NCBI RefSeq assembly: GCF_022601875.1
Contig: NZ_JAKVIP010000004.1
Coordinates: 135,452-199,451 of the forward strand
Reading direction: 5' to 3'
Source: Chryseobacterium sp. SSA4.19
GTDB lineage: Bacteria; Bacteroidota; Bacteroidia; Flavobacteriales; Weeksellaceae
Length of the DNA stretch: 64,000 nucleotides
Made by a program: the position numbers and the translations under genes. Under the pieces are notes generated by a model. It was not told where the DNA came from. It was given only the letters and a program-made list of their open reading frames with translations, and made no database searches. This document shows positions 8,249-16,921 of the stretch, piece by piece. Positions within the stretch are counted from its first letter, which is position 1; the number at the start of each line of letters is the position of its first letter.

Positions 8249-10240
8249 TTAATTTTGCAGAGATAAATAAATCCTCTGATTTTTGCTGATGGTGGTGCCT
8301 TCCAAGGGAAACTGTTCCGTAATTCTTCCTACTCCTTTAAAATCAACCCGGTAGCCTAAATTTTCCAACTGTGGAATAACATTTTTTCCAATTAATCCGA
8401 CCACGCTTGGCATCTGCTTATTATTCACCGCTATCTTTACATTAGGCTCAACCATTTTGCTTAGGTTTACCTTTCTTTCAACGAGCATTTCCTTTTCAAT
8501 ATTCTGAGGAGTTTTGAGGAATGTTTTTCCTGCAATCTCTTTGAATACAGGTGCAGAGACACTTCCTCCGTAGAACCCTTTTGCTGTATTAGGCTCACTG
8601 ATCATGACATAGCAGGTATATTTCGGTTTATCGGCCGGATAAAAACCTGCGAATGAGGCGCGGTACTTCATAGGGCCCGGAAGCCAGTATTCAAACCTTG
8701 CGGTTCCTGTTTTTCCTGCCATTTTAAGGTTTGGGGTGAAGATGCTTTTCCCGGTTCCTTTTTCTACGGCTTTTGTCAGGGCACTGGTCATCATTTTTAT
8801 GGCTTTTTCAGAAGCCATTTTATTGACCATCACTTCAGGCTTGGCGCTGTACGTCAGCTTTCCGTCCTTCATGATTTTGTCAATAAATAGAGGTTTCAGC
8901 ATTTTACCGCCATTAGCAACTCCGTTGTAAAAAGTGGTTAACTGTAATAGATTGATGTTGGATGAATATCCGTACGCAATTGATGCTAACGTTGCGGCAT
9001 TCCATCGTTTATTTTCGGGTGTTACGATTTTTGGCTTTGTAATCCCCGGAAGCTCGATGTCCATTTTGTCGAATAATTTCCAGCGTTTCAGGTGGTCAAG
9101 GAAAATCTGAGGCTTTTCTGCGTAATATTTCGTAATCAGTTTCGCAGTGCCTACATTGCTGGATTTCGCCAGTACATCACTGATGTCATAAATTCCGTGA
9201 CCGTGACCGTCAGAAATCCTTTGCTTGGCATAGACCCAGACACCGTTCCCTACATCTACCGTTGTATTTTCGTCAATAAAACCGTCATCCATTGCAGCGA
9301 GTAGTGAAATGGTTTTAAAAGTGGAACCGGGTTCAATATTATCTTTTAAAGCATAGTTATAAGAATCAACAAACTCTCCTTCTTCATTCTGCCTTAAATT
9401 TACCAGGGCGCGCACTTTACCGGTTGCCACCTCCATAACAATCACAGTTCCGTGCTTCGCTTCGAAATTGATCAGCTGTTTTTCCAGAGCTGAATGGGCA
9501 ATGTCCTGTATTCTAAGGTCTAAGGTAGTGTAAACATCATCTCCGTCAATAGGTTCTTTTACTTTCCAGAAATCAATCGGCTTCCACTGGGATGAATTGA
9601 TTCTCTGCTCTAATCTTTTCCCGTCGGTCCCTCTCAAGTATTTTGAAAAAGCACCTTCAAGCCCCGAGCTGTATTCGCCGTTGTCCATACCGATGGTTCC
9701 TGCTCCGATTTCCGAGGTAGCAAGTTCTCTTTTGTAATTCCGGTCTACGATGAAACCCCCTTTGTTTTTTCCTCTTTTGAAAATCGGGAATTTTCTGATC
9801 CTGTCATACTGGTCAAAGTCAAGGCCTTTTACAAGAGTGTAATATTGATTCTTCTTTTTTCTCTGCTCGTCAAATTTCTTTCTGAATTCAGCTCTTGGCT
9901 TCCCGAACATATTGCTGAGAGAGTCTGTCAGTGCTCCGATATTGTTGGTGTAAACCGAATCCTTCATGGTTTTGAAATCAAGATAGATGTCATAACGCAT
10001 CACCGTAGTGGCGAGAATAGAGCCATCTGAAGCAAACAAATTTCCACGGGCCGCTTTCAAGGTCGCTTCCCGGTAATTTTTATTGATGTAATCGTCTTTG
10101 ATTTCCTGAACATTGGTATTCTGGAGGATAACGATCCTGGCCAGGAACATGACAAATACGCACAAAGCCACCACTGTAAAGAGGTAGCCCCATTTTAGCG
10201 TTTTCTTACGCTTGTTATCATATTCACTTTGCTTTTGCAT
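8249..10240 (-). CDS. ftsI: Septal penicillin-binding protein FtsI (PBP3, class B transpeptidase) with C-terminal PASTA domain
   Basis: Division-specific transpeptidase anchored in the inner membrane, partner of FtsW. The 663 residues have an N-terminal membrane helix (about 16-38), a dimerisation/pedestal domain starting ARGNLFASDGS, and a transpeptidase domain. Its active-site motifs are STFK (306-309), SSN (360-362) and KTGT (510-513). A PASTA-like domain covers the last 55 or so residues (starting MPSVVGLIGKNVIPQL); this arrangement is common in Bacteroidota. The start overlaps the end of ftsL by 17 bp, suggesting translational coupling. Confidence 0.96.
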   Translation of the reverse strand: MQKQSEYDNKRKKTLKWGYLFTVVALCVFVMFLARIVILQNTNVQEIKDDYINKNYREATLKAARGNLFASDGSILATTVMRYDIYLDFKTMKDSVYTNNIGALTDSLSNMFGKPRAEFRKKFDEQRKKKNQYYTLVKGLDFDQYDRIRKFPIFKRGKNKGGFIVDRNYKRELATSEIGAGTIGMDNGEYSSGLEGAFSKYLRGTDGKRLEQRINSSQWKPIDFWKVKEPIDGDDVYTTLDLRIQDIAHSALEKQLINFEAKHGTVIVMEVATGKVRALVNLRQNEEGEFVDSYNYALKDNIEPGSTFKTISLLAAMDDGFIDENTTVDVGNGVWVYAKQRISDGHGHGIYDISDVLAKSSNVGTAKLITKYYAEKPQIFLDHLKRWKLFDKMDIELPGITKPKIVTPENKRWNAATLASIAYGYSSNINLLQLTTFYNGVANGGKMLKPLFIDKIMKDGKLTYSAKPEVMVNKMASEKAIKMMTSALTKAVEKGTGKSIFTPNLKMAGKTGTARFEYWLPGPMKYRASFAGFYPADKPKYTCYVMISEPNTAKGFYGGSVSAPVFKEIAGKTFLKTPQNIEKEMLVERKVNLSKMVEPNVKIAVNNKQMPSVVGLIGKNVIPQLENLGYRVDFKGVGRITEQFPLEGTTISKNQRIYLSLQN

Positions 10241-10589
10241 CGCTACTGTCCATTTTAATTAGCAGTTTATGAGGATGGTTTTCCAGGGTCATTAAAGAGT
10301 CCCGGGCCACCTCTTTTCCCAGTTGGGATTCCATTTTTACTTTGATCAGCTTACTCTGTGCGTAAGCATTTCTCGATTTATATTCTTCCGTTTCTTCTTT
10401 TAATGCGTTAACGATTTTTATTTTTTTATTAACCAGATGATTGCTGTAAATCATAGCCATCATCAGGACAAACAGTAATAAAAAGTACCTGTAATGTATT
10501 TTGACCTCATCACGGTTCAGGAAATTCCCTTTTACAATATCTATAAAAGTTAGTTTCTTCTGAGGGCGGTATGTTGTTCTTTTGGCCAA
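10224..10589 (-). CDS. ftsL: FtsL-like cell division protein (TTG start)
   Basis: Small bitopic division protein of the Bacteroidota FtsL-like type. It has a basic cytoplasmic N-terminus (AKRTTYRPQKK), one membrane helix (RYFLLLFVLMMAMIY) and a periplasmic coiled coil rich in Lys/Glu, the arrangement expected for the FtsQLB partner. There is no ATG before the helix. Two in-frame TTG codons could start it: 10637 (137 residues) and 10589 (121 residues). I list the second because it gives the basic tail directly, but the first is possible. It sits between rsmH and ftsI and overlaps ftsI by 17 bp. Identity rests on size, topology and position more than on sequence. Confidence 0.8.
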   Translation of the reverse strand: MAKRTTYRPQKKLTFIDIVKGNFLNRDEVKIHYRYFLLLFVLMMAMIYSNHLVNKKIKIVNALKEETEEYKSRNAYAQSKLIKVKMESQLGKEVARDSLMTLENHPHKLLIKMDSSDAKAK

Positions 10590-10659
10590 TTTATGTCTAT
10601 TAGATAATGGATTAATGATAATTGAAAGTAAAACCAATTATCATTTATTATTAATCATT

Positions 10660-11553
10660 TTATATTTTTATTCCCGTTCTCATTTTTGCGCTTCTGGCTC
10701 TTGAGTTCTCCTCAATTTCCTTGTCATCAGGAATAATCGCCTTGCTTTTTACCAGCTCAAATGCTTTTTTATAATTCCCGTATATATCTCTTTCCGGTTC
10801 GCCCTCAAACATTCCGTTTTTCAAAAATCTTTTGACAAGCCTGTCTTCAAGTGAATGGTAAGAAATCACTACCAGCCTTCCTTCCGGTTTTAAAATGTTA
10901 TATGCCTGAACCAGCATTTCTTTCAAAACTTCAAGCTCCTGATTGACTTCAATTCTTATAGCCTGAAACAGTTGAGCATAAAATTTATTAACCTTGTGAG
11001 GCGGAAGATAATTGAAGAGCTTTTTCAGATCTTCTGTGGTATTGATATTTTTTGTTTTTCTGTGGTAAACAATATCTCTTGCCAGTTTTCTTGCTTCTCT
11101 CAGTTCTCCGTAATAGTAAAAGATGTCAGCAAGCTGTTCTTCATCATAATCATTAATTACTCTTTTTGCATCCAGGCTCTGCATGACATTCATTCTCATA
11201 TCCAGAGGTGCATTGCTTCTTGTGGAAAAGCCTCTCTCTGCTTCGTCAAACTGGTGGGAAGATACCCCTAAGTCTGCCAGAATACCGTCTACCTGGGAAA
11301 TGCCGTGCATCAGTAAAGAATTCTCCAGAAATCTGAAGTTCTGGTTGATCAATGTAAATCTCGGATCGTCAATTGTATTTGTAAGGGCATCCAGGTCCTG
11401 GTCAAAACTGAACAGTCTTCCTTTTTCTGAAAGCCTGCTTAAAATTTCCCTCGAGTGTCCGCCGCCGCCGAAGGTGCAGTCCACATATGTTCCGTCCGGA
11501 TTCGTTACCAAATCATCAACACTCTGTCTTAGCAAAACGGGGTTATGGTACAT
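10660..11553 (-). CDS. rsmH: 16S rRNA (cytosine-1402-N4)-methyltransferase RsmH
   Basis: SAM-dependent methyltransferase (formerly MraW) that modifies C1402 in the 16S rRNA P-site. The protein starts MYHNPVLLRQSVDDL, a typical start. It contains the glycine-rich SAM loop FGGGGHS, the acidic FDQDLDAL, DLGVSSHQFDEAERGFS, and the C-terminal VISYHSLEDRLVKRFL. The length of 297 is normal. It is second in the dcw cluster, 38 bp after mraZ. Confidence 0.97.
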   Translation of the reverse strand: MYHNPVLLRQSVDDLVTNPDGTYVDCTFGGGGHSREILSRLSEKGRLFSFDQDLDALTNTIDDPRFTLINQNFRFLENSLLMHGISQVDGILADLGVSSHQFDEAERGFSTRSNAPLDMRMNVMQSLDAKRVINDYDEEQLADIFYYYGELREARKLARDIVYHRKTKNINTTEDLKKLFNYLPPHKVNKFYAQLFQAIRIEVNQELEVLKEMLVQAYNILKPEGRLVVISYHSLEDRLVKRFLKNGMFEGEPERDIYGNYKKAFELVKSKAIIPDDKEIEENSRARSAKMRTGIKI

Positions 11554-11591
11554 GTTACGTTGTGTTTTTTCTTTATTTATATTCAGCGTTG

Positions 11592-12050
11592 CTATTCTTC
11601 ATCAAATGAGCCCATAACTTCTTCAGCAAGGCCCGCAAAATCATCTTCATTGGTACTGATCACATTTTCATACGCTGCTTTATCCCAGATTTCAAACAAT
11701 TCTCCTGCGCTGGTTATCACAATATCTTTCTGAAGATTTGCGAAATAGGTCAGATCCTTCGAAATCTGCAGTCTTCCTGCACTGTCCAGTTCTGCCGTTT
11801 TTACCCCTGCCGTAAACATTCTGATGAAATCAGCGTTTTTTTTAATGAATCTATTCAGCTTGTTTATCTTGCCCATCACCTTTTCCCATGCATGCATAGG
11901 GTACACCTCCAGGCAAGGCTGGAACACGGATCTTTTAACTACAAACGCCTTGTCATCGAAGTCTTCCATCTGTTTGATCAGAGAAGAAGGAACTTTTAAA
12001 CGGCCTTTATCGTCAATTTTACACTCATATGTTCCAATGAAATTCTTCAT
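11592..12050 (-). CDS. mraZ: Transcriptional regulator MraZ
   Basis: DNA-binding regulator of the dcw cluster made of two SpoVT/AbrB-like domains. The ATG at 12050 (MKNFIGTYECKIDDKGRLKV, 152 residues) is preferred over the upstream ATG at 12089. The N-terminus then matches the family, and a TAnnTTTG promoter element at 12057-12064 would lie inside the longer version. Each half carries the D-x-x-GR-x-x-x-(P/S) motif (DDKGRLKVPSSL and DSAGRLQISKDL). Three GTGGGA-type repeats just upstream (12084-12108) are the expected operator, so it probably represses its own operon, as shown for E. coli MraZ. Confidence 0.96.
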   Translation of the reverse strand: MKNFIGTYECKIDDKGRLKVPSSLIKQMEDFDDKAFVVKRSVFQPCLEVYPMHAWEKVMGKINKLNRFIKKNADFIRMFTAGVKTAELDSAGRLQISKDLTYFANLQKDIVITSAGELFEIWDKAAYENVISTNEDDFAGLAEEVMGSFDEE

Positions 12051-12056
12051 TTGGAA

Positions 12057-12064
12057 CAAATTTA
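12057..12064 (-). promoter_or_regulatory. Bacteroidota -7 element (TAAATTTG) of mraZ
   Basis: On the minus strand TAAATTTG matches TAnnTTTG exactly and ends 6 nt before the mraZ ATG. This places the predicted transcription start almost at the start codon. The MraZ-type repeats begin 19 nt further upstream, over the -33 region. Confidence 0.65.
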
Positions 12065-12083
12065 TATAATAATTTCTAAAAGT

Positions 12084-12108
12084 TCCCACTTTTTCCCACT
12101 TTTTCCCT
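12084..12108 (-). promoter_or_regulatory. MraZ operator: three 10-bp direct repeats
   Basis: Read on the minus strand this is GGGAAAAA-GTGGGAAAAA-GTGGGAA, three copies of a GTGGGA-like core (the first with A for T, AGGGA) at exact 10-bp spacing. Tandem TGGGN repeats spaced by 5 nt (10-bp period) upstream of mraZ are the known MraZ binding sites in E. coli, and AAAGTG-type repeats in mollicutes. They cover the -33 region of the mraZ promoter, fitting autorepression. The rest of the 12109-12322 gap shows no coding sequence. Confidence 0.8.
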
Positions 12109-12292
12109 TAATGTTAATAAGTTTTATTAAAAGTTTAATTTCAATAGGGTAATAAATTGACCAATTGATTGTTAGAGGTGCTATTATTCAGCCCATAATA
12201 AATAAGTTTAGAAAAAAAACAGGAAAAAAGAGTTTGGTATGTTATTTTTATTTTAAATTAGGATTATCAAAATATTTTTGAGGTTTAATTTG

Positions 12293-12300
12293 TATTTTTG
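12293..12300 (+). promoter_or_regulatory. -7 promoter element (TATTTTTG) of the alpha/beta hydrolase gene
   Basis: TATTTTTG matches TAnnTTTG exactly and lies 22 nt upstream of the chosen ATG at 12323. It lies inside the longer TTG-started frame, which argues for the ATG. Confidence 0.55.
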
Positions 12301-12322
12301 CAAGGCTTTATTAAGGCATTAT

Positions 12323-13084
12323 ATGATATTTAGTACGAAAAAAGAGAAGAAATATACCTTTATTGAGGCGGGAGAAGGACATCCATTGGTGCTGCTGCAT
12401 GGTTTAATGGGTGGCTTGAGTAATTTCGACAAGATGGTGGATTTTTTTTCAAGCAGAGGATTCAAAGTATATGTTCCCCAGCTTCCAATCTACGATTTGC
12501 CGGTACTCAATACAAATTTAACAACGATTGCCAAATATATTATTAAGTTTTTGGAAAGCCACATTGAGGGTCCTGCTACCATAGTAGGTAATTCAATGGG
12601 AGGCCATGTGGGACTTATTTTAACCCTGGCAAGACCGGACCTTGTTAAGAATCTTGTCCTTACAGGAAGCTCCGGGCTGTATGAAAGAACTTTTGGTGAC
12701 AGTTTTCCCCGAAAGAATGACCGTTCTTACATCAGGAAAAAAACAGAAGATGTTTTTTATGATCCTGCAGTGGCTACTGAAGATCTTGTGGATGAAGTGT
12801 TCAGTGTGGTCAATGACAGAATGAAGGGGATAAAAACCGTCATGCTGGCGAGAAGTGCTATTAAACATAACATGTTGCATGATCTGCCTAAAATTCTGAC
12901 TCCAACCTGTCTGATATGGGGTAAGCAGGATAATGTGACACCTCCTGAAGTCGCGGAAGATATGCATAAATTCATTCCGAACTCTGAACTGTTCTGGATT
13001 GATAAATGCGGGCATGCGGCGATGATGGAAAAGCCGGACGAATTCAATGAGATTCTGTACAGCTGGCTCAAGGATAAAGTTTAA
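12323..13084 (+). CDS. Alpha/beta-fold hydrolase
   Basis: Serine hydrolase of the alpha/beta superfamily; substrate unknown. A longer frame begins with TTG at 12278, but the ATG at 12323 lies behind a good -7 element and gives a normal 253-residue protein (MIFSTKKEKKYTF). The oxyanion region LLHGLMGG (residues 24-31), nucleophile elbow GNSMGG with Ser91, the acid in GKQDN (Asp203) and the base in KCGHAAMMEKP (His231) form a complete triad. The layout resembles MhpC/BioH-type esterases. It diverges from mraZ and is followed by a strong hairpin terminator at 13101, so it is probably monocistronic. Confidence 0.88.
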   Translation: MIFSTKKEKKYTFIEAGEGHPLVLLHGLMGGLSNFDKMVDFFSSRGFKVYVPQLPIYDLPVLNTNLTTIAKYIIKFLESHIEGPATIVGNSMGGHVGLILTLARPDLVKNLVLTGSSGLYERTFGDSFPRKNDRSYIRKKTEDVFYDPAVATEDLVDEVFSVVNDRMKGIKTVMLARSAIKHNMLHDLPKILTPTCLIWGKQDNVTPPEVAEDMHKFIPNSELFWIDKCGHAAMMEKPDEFNEILYSWLKDKV

Positions 13085-13100
13085 ATAAATTAATATACAT

Positions 13101-13132
13101 AACCATTAAGAGTTTCTTAATGGTTTATTTTT
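13101..13132 (+). terminator. Rho-independent terminator after the hydrolase gene
   Basis: Perfect 10-bp stem AACCATTAAG / CTTAATGGTT with a 5-nt loop, followed by a T-rich run (ATTTTTC). It lies 16 bp after the hydrolase stop. Confidence 0.75.
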
Positions 13133-13151
13133 CTAAAAATATTTCAAAAAA

Positions 13152-13775
13152 ATGATCATCAAAACAGCAACGTTTGTCAAAAGCAGCGGAAAATGGCAGG
13201 AATGTCCCGAACCGACCCTTCCCGAATATGCTTTTATCGGAAGATCTAATGTTGGGAAATCTTCATTAATCAACGCTATTATGAATCATAAGGACCTGGC
13301 CAAAACGTCAGGAACTCCCGGGAAAACACAGCTTATCAATCATTTTTTAGTCAATGAAAACTGGTACCTCACCGATTTGCCGGGATACGGATATGCCAAG
13401 GTTTCCAAATCCATCAGAAGAGATTTTGAGAAGCTGATCACCAATTATATCCTTAACCGGAAAAACCTGGTGAACCTATTCGTTCTTGTTGATTCAAGAC
13501 ATAAGCCTCAAACAATTGATCTGGAATTTATCCAGTGGTGCGGGGAAAGCGGAGTGCCGTTTTCCATTGTATTCACCAAAGCAGATAAACTGAAGCCTAA
13601 TGTTGTCATCACCAATGTAGAAGACTATAAAAAAGAACTGCACAAGACCTGGGAAGACCTTCCGGAATTATATGTCACTTCTGCTGAAAAGAAAACCGGT
13701 GGGGAAGAAATCCTGAATTTTATTCAGAGAACAAACGAATTTTTAATCAATAACAGTGTAAGTTTCGATGAATAA
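13152..13775 (+). CDS. engB: Ribosome biogenesis GTPase EngB (YsxC/YihA)
   Basis: Cytoplasmic TRAFAC GTPase needed for large ribosomal subunit assembly. The 207 residues show G1 GRSNVGKSS (30-38), switch I TSGTPGKTQ with the G2 Thr, G3 DLPGYG (75-80), G4 TKAD (142-145) and a G5-like TSAEK near residue 176. The start ATCATG-adjacent ATG (MIIKTATFVKS) matches the family. Its end overlaps the next gene by 8 bp, so the two are probably a unit. Confidence 0.96.
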   Translation: MIIKTATFVKSSGKWQECPEPTLPEYAFIGRSNVGKSSLINAIMNHKDLAKTSGTPGKTQLINHFLVNENWYLTDLPGYGYAKVSKSIRRDFEKLITNYILNRKNLVNLFVLVDSRHKPQTIDLEFIQWCGESGVPFSIVFTKADKLKPNVVITNVEDYKKELHKTWEDLPELYVTSAEKKTGGEEILNFIQRTNEFLINNSVSFDE

Positions 13776-14217
13776 GATTGTTTGGAAGATTAAATCTTTT
13801 GATGAATTTACCGTTCCTGAATTATATGCAGTTTTAAAAGCCAGAATAGATGTTTTCGTGATCGAGCAGAACTGTCCTTATCCGGATCTCGACAACTATG
13901 ACCAGCAGGCTATTCATCTCTGGGCAGAAGAGGATGGGGAAGTAATGGCATACTGCCGGATTTTTGATAAAGGAATCAAATACGCTGATGCTTCTATAGG
14001 AAGGGTACTAACCACGGAGAAAGCCCGGGGAAAAAGCCTTGGAAAACTTTTGATACAATATGCGGTAGAAACCATTGAAAACCGGTTCCATACTTCTGAA
14101 ATCAGGATTTCCGCACAGGATTATTTATTGAAGTTTTACGGAGGTTTCGGATTTGAAGATACCGGAAAGAAATACCTCGAAGATGACATTCCTCACACGG
14201 AAATGTTCAGAAAATAA
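13768..14217 (+). CDS. GNAT family N-acetyltransferase, ElaA-like
   Basis: Acetyl-CoA-dependent N-acetyltransferase of the ElaA group; the acceptor is not known. The 149-residue protein begins WKIKSFDEFTVPELYAVLKA, and RIDVFVIEQNCPYPDLD is characteristic of ElaA. The acetyl-CoA loop region reads IGRVLTTEKARGKSLGKLL, followed by the conserved C-terminal FYGGFGFEDTGKKYLEDDIPH. It overlaps engB by 8 bp and is followed directly by a terminator. Confidence 0.9.
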   Translation: MNKIVWKIKSFDEFTVPELYAVLKARIDVFVIEQNCPYPDLDNYDQQAIHLWAEEDGEVMAYCRIFDKGIKYADASIGRVLTTEKARGKSLGKLLIQYAVETIENRFHTSEIRISAQDYLLKFYGGFGFEDTGKKYLEDDIPHTEMFRK

Positions 14218-14220
14218 AGA

Positions 14221-14250
14221 AAAGCGAAGATATTCATTCTTCGCTTTTTT
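14221..14250. terminator. Rho-independent terminator after the engB operon
   Basis: Perfect 10-bp stem AAAGCGAAGA / TCTTCGCTTT with a 7-nt loop and a continuing T run on the plus strand. It sits 3 bp after the acetyltransferase stop and 23 bp before the convergent lipoprotein gene, so it may also serve the minus strand. Confidence 0.8.
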
Positions 14251-14273
14251 GATGGTTATATAGAAATGTGTTT

Positions 14274-15161
14274 TTATTTTCCTGAAATCGCTTTTAGAAT
14301 AATCGGCTCAAGATTGGATGGCAGGTCGGCAGATTTGATCTGATAGTGCTTGATCTTCATTTCTTTAAACCAGTTTTCCCAGTATTCTTTGATAACGGCT
14401 TCTTCGAAAGGATTCCCTTTTTCAGGGTTGATACCGAGAACAATGACTTCCAGGTTGTCTAAATCATCATTAGCTTTAATAAAACCTAAACCTTTATCCT
14501 GAATTTTTGTTTTAAAATCGGAAGAATTAAGTCTTAATGATTTTATTAATTCTGGCGTAAGATATGAAGTCATTTTGCCTTCAGAAAACTTGGAATCTTT
14601 GTGATAAATGTAGCCATCTGTTAAGATGAAAAGGAGGTTTCGGTAATTCTCTTTGATACAATAATCTTTTACCTGATTCTTGAAAAATCCCCAGATATCT
14701 GAGCCAACATATTGCTTATCTTTTATAGCAGACTGATAGATTTGTAAAGGTAAGGAGGAATATTTTTTATCAACCAGATTAATATTATCTTTTGTCGTGG
14801 TTTTATCGAAAAAGACCTTCAATTCTTTTGTGAGTTCATTCATCTTCGGATCGGAAGGTTCCGGGTTGAAAAAAACCTGCATCTGGTCATTGAGCTGAAT
14901 TACTCTTTTTGTTTTGATGTGATCTAAAAATCCTTTATTTATTGATTTAATATATTCTACATCACGCTGGAAATATTCCATAGTTGGATTGGCATTTTTT
15001 TCGGGATCAATCCTATCCGAGAGATCAATCAGAATACTTACATTTAAATTTTTCAAATTAGTGGTGTTGGCAGGAGCCGAGATTCCCTGAATCTGTTCTT
15101 TAGGTTTTCCACACTGAATGAAAAGTGCAGAAAAGATTAAAAAATAAATTATTTTTTTCAT
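14274..15161 (-). CDS. Lipoprotein with von Willebrand A-like fold features
   Basis: Predicted lipoprotein: hydrophobic signal peptide with lipobox FIQC, lipidated Cys17. The mature part begins with a strand ending in the motif ILIDLSDRID (Asp46, Ser48) that resembles the DxSxS metal site of VWA domains, but with Arg50 where the second Ser would be. A later FILTDGYIYH resembles the VWA TDG motif, so a degenerate or variant VWA fold is likely. No enzyme motif is seen. It is the last gene of an eight-gene operon, 9 bp after the coiled-coil membrane protein, which may be its partner. Function unknown. Confidence 0.78.
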   Translation of the reverse strand: MKKIIYFLIFSALFIQCGKPKEQIQGISAPANTTNLKNLNVSILIDLSDRIDPEKNANPTMEYFQRDVEYIKSINKGFLDHIKTKRVIQLNDQMQVFFNPEPSDPKMNELTKELKVFFDKTTTKDNINLVDKKYSSLPLQIYQSAIKDKQYVGSDIWGFFKNQVKDYCIKENYRNLLFILTDGYIYHKDSKFSEGKMTSYLTPELIKSLRLNSSDFKTKIQDKGLGFIKANDDLDNLEVIVLGINPEKGNPFEEAVIKEYWENWFKEMKIKHYQIKSADLPSNLEPIILKAISGK

Positions 15162-15170
15162 ATCAGTTTT

Positions 15171-16502
15171 TTATAGAATAGACATATAAACGGTATTCTG
15201 ACTATCTGCACTGGCACCAACTTTCTTGAGATTAGCATGGTACCTTTCCATACATTCTTCAATTAATTTCTGAGAATGGATTCTTTCATTAATATTGGTG
15301 ATCCAGCCCTGCATATACTCTGATGCATACAGTCTATAGTCTTTTGTAGGAATAATAGTACCGTCAATGATATTCTGAAGTTCTTCAATTCTGCCTTTTG
15401 CTTTCGCAACCATTTCCTTAATACTTCCAATACCTGTTCGGGTTTCGTCTCTTTGTTTTTCATGATCTTTGATTTTTTCCTCATAAATTAAAATATCTTT
15501 CTGCCTTTTTGTTTGTTCATGTTTAATCTTATCTTTTTCTTTATGCTCTTTCATCACAAAATCGAAAACGAGACCCCAGATAATGTACACAATAAATCCT
15601 GCGAAGATAATTCCCCAAAACTGATTTTTTGTAAAGGCTATTGAAAGGTCAAAGGGAGAAGAGCTGAAGGTTTTGTTCAATTCATATAGTTTTGATTCAA
15701 TTTCATATGCCAAAATCGCATCAAAAGCAAATGTTATAATGAAGAGCAAGGCAACTTTGGAGTAATTGACAAAATTTTTATTCTCGCCAAACATATGAAT
15801 CAGATATCCCAATCCTAAAAAAACAAATGGGATTAATGTGACAAAAGCTCCTTCCAGCGCTCCTTCATCCCAGGCTTTATTAAAAGCCTGTGCATCCAAA
15901 ACATTCTGAATGATATTTCCGTTTGTATCAAAACTTTTAAAGAAAGCTGAATAAGAGGTAGAAATATAAAAAGTAAAAAGATACAAAGTGATTGGAATTA
16001 AAATAATTAAACCGATCCAAAATTTTGTAGAGGCACCTTTGGTCGCTTTAACATTATAAATTTCAGGATTTCTGGGAAGATCATTTATTTCTAATTTTAT
16101 TTTTTCAATTTTATCCTGGATAGCCTCAATATTCTCCCCAATATTTTTTAATTGTTCTTCTTTGTTATCTAAAGAAACGGTCAATCCTTTAATTTCAGTT
16201 TCCTTATTTTTTTGCTCATTAAGATAAGGTTCTTTTAATTTTTTCTGCTTTTCCACAAATTCTTTTTCTTCATTTTGAAATCTGGAATAAATGGCATCAA
16301 GACAAATGGATAAAGCGGTATGGTTTCCGTTGTTTCTGGTGCTGTCTCTGTAGCCATTTTCATGATAGCTTCTCTTCCTGCTTTCTTCACTCGATTCAGA
16401 ATTGGGTTCGATATCAAACCTTACAGTGTCATCTTTCGGATCATCAATGGGCACAGGCTTTAATTGAAAAAGGTTTTTAATATTGGTTTTTATAGTGTTC
16501 AT
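15171..16502 (-). CDS. Four-TM membrane protein with N- and C-terminal coiled coils, function unknown
   Basis: Not recognised as a named family. The 443 residues have a polar, Ser/Glu-rich N-terminus (20-60), a Lys/Glu coiled coil at about 75-145, membrane helices at about 161-181, 217-237, 249-268 and 295-316, and a second coiled coil at about 318-382. No nucleotide-binding motif is seen. The helix-coil plan suggests a scaffold or sensor that oligomerises in the inner membrane. It starts 2 bp after the TerB-like gene and ends 9 bp before the VWA-like lipoprotein gene; VWA and TerB proteins are known companions in Ter-type stress systems, which makes a complex plausible but unproven. Confidence 0.75.
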   Translation of the reverse strand: MNTIKTNIKNLFQLKPVPIDDPKDDTVRFDIEPNSESSEESRKRSYHENGYRDSTRNNGNHTALSICLDAIYSRFQNEEKEFVEKQKKLKEPYLNEQKNKETEIKGLTVSLDNKEEQLKNIGENIEAIQDKIEKIKLEINDLPRNPEIYNVKATKGASTKFWIGLIILIPITLYLFTFYISTSYSAFFKSFDTNGNIIQNVLDAQAFNKAWDEGALEGAFVTLIPFVFLGLGYLIHMFGENKNFVNYSKVALLFIITFAFDAILAYEIESKLYELNKTFSSSPFDLSIAFTKNQFWGIIFAGFIVYIIWGLVFDFVMKEHKEKDKIKHEQTKRQKDILIYEEKIKDHEKQRDETRTGIGSIKEMVAKAKGRIEELQNIIDGTIIPTKDYRLYASEYMQGWITNINERIHSQKLIEECMERYHANLKKVGASADSQNTVYMSIL

Positions 16503-16504
16503 GG

Positions 16505-16915
16505 TTAATCAATTTTTAAATCATTAAGAATGTCAGTTTTTGTTTTTCCCTGTTTTACAGCTTCAATAAAATAATCTGCAATATCTTTCACATTTTCCTC
16601 TACAAAACCAAACATTGCAATGTATTTTTTCAATGCGGTATATTCGTTTTCAGAAACAACTCCGTCTGCCCAGATCATTACCGTGAGGTCAAACAGATAT
16701 TCTACTTTTTCTTCAATTGTCTCGGGAACTAATAATTTTGAATTGATAGGATTCAAAAGAATTTCATCCAGCTTTTTTTGCGGGATTCCTCTTTCTTCTG
16801 CTGATTTATAAAGCATTTTAAGTTCCAAAGGGCTGAAGTCATCATCACAGATTGCCATTTGGTATAATCTTAAGAAATGAGCTTTAAGGTTTTCAGGTAT
16901 TTGTATTGTTTCCAT
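16505..16915 (-). CDS. TerB-like domain protein
   Basis: Small helical protein (136 residues) resembling the TerB (tellurite resistance) domain. An acidic ICDDDFSPLELKMLYKSAEERGI segment is followed by a second repeat-like MIWADGVVSENEYTALKKYI with the A-DG-x-x-x-x-E pattern of TerB helices, thought to bind divalent metal. No signal peptide; probably cytoplasmic or membrane associated. It sits in the middle of the operon, 6 bp after the small membrane protein gene and 2 bp before the coiled-coil gene. Confidence 0.75.
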   Translation of the reverse strand: METIQIPENLKAHFLRLYQMAICDDDFSPLELKMLYKSAEERGIPQKKLDEILLNPINSKLLVPETIEEKVEYLFDLTVMIWADGVVSENEYTALKKYIAMFGFVEENVKDIADYFIEAVKQGKTKTDILNDLKID

Positions 16916-16921
16916 GTTATT

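Noticed and set aside
11183..11617. 144-codon plus-strand frame inside rsmH
   Set aside because: It is antisense to the well-supported rsmH gene, with no family features.
12278..12322. TTG-started extension of the alpha/beta hydrolase
   Set aside because: The frame from 12278 begins with TTG and contains the -7 promoter element; the ATG at 12323 gives a normal N-terminus.
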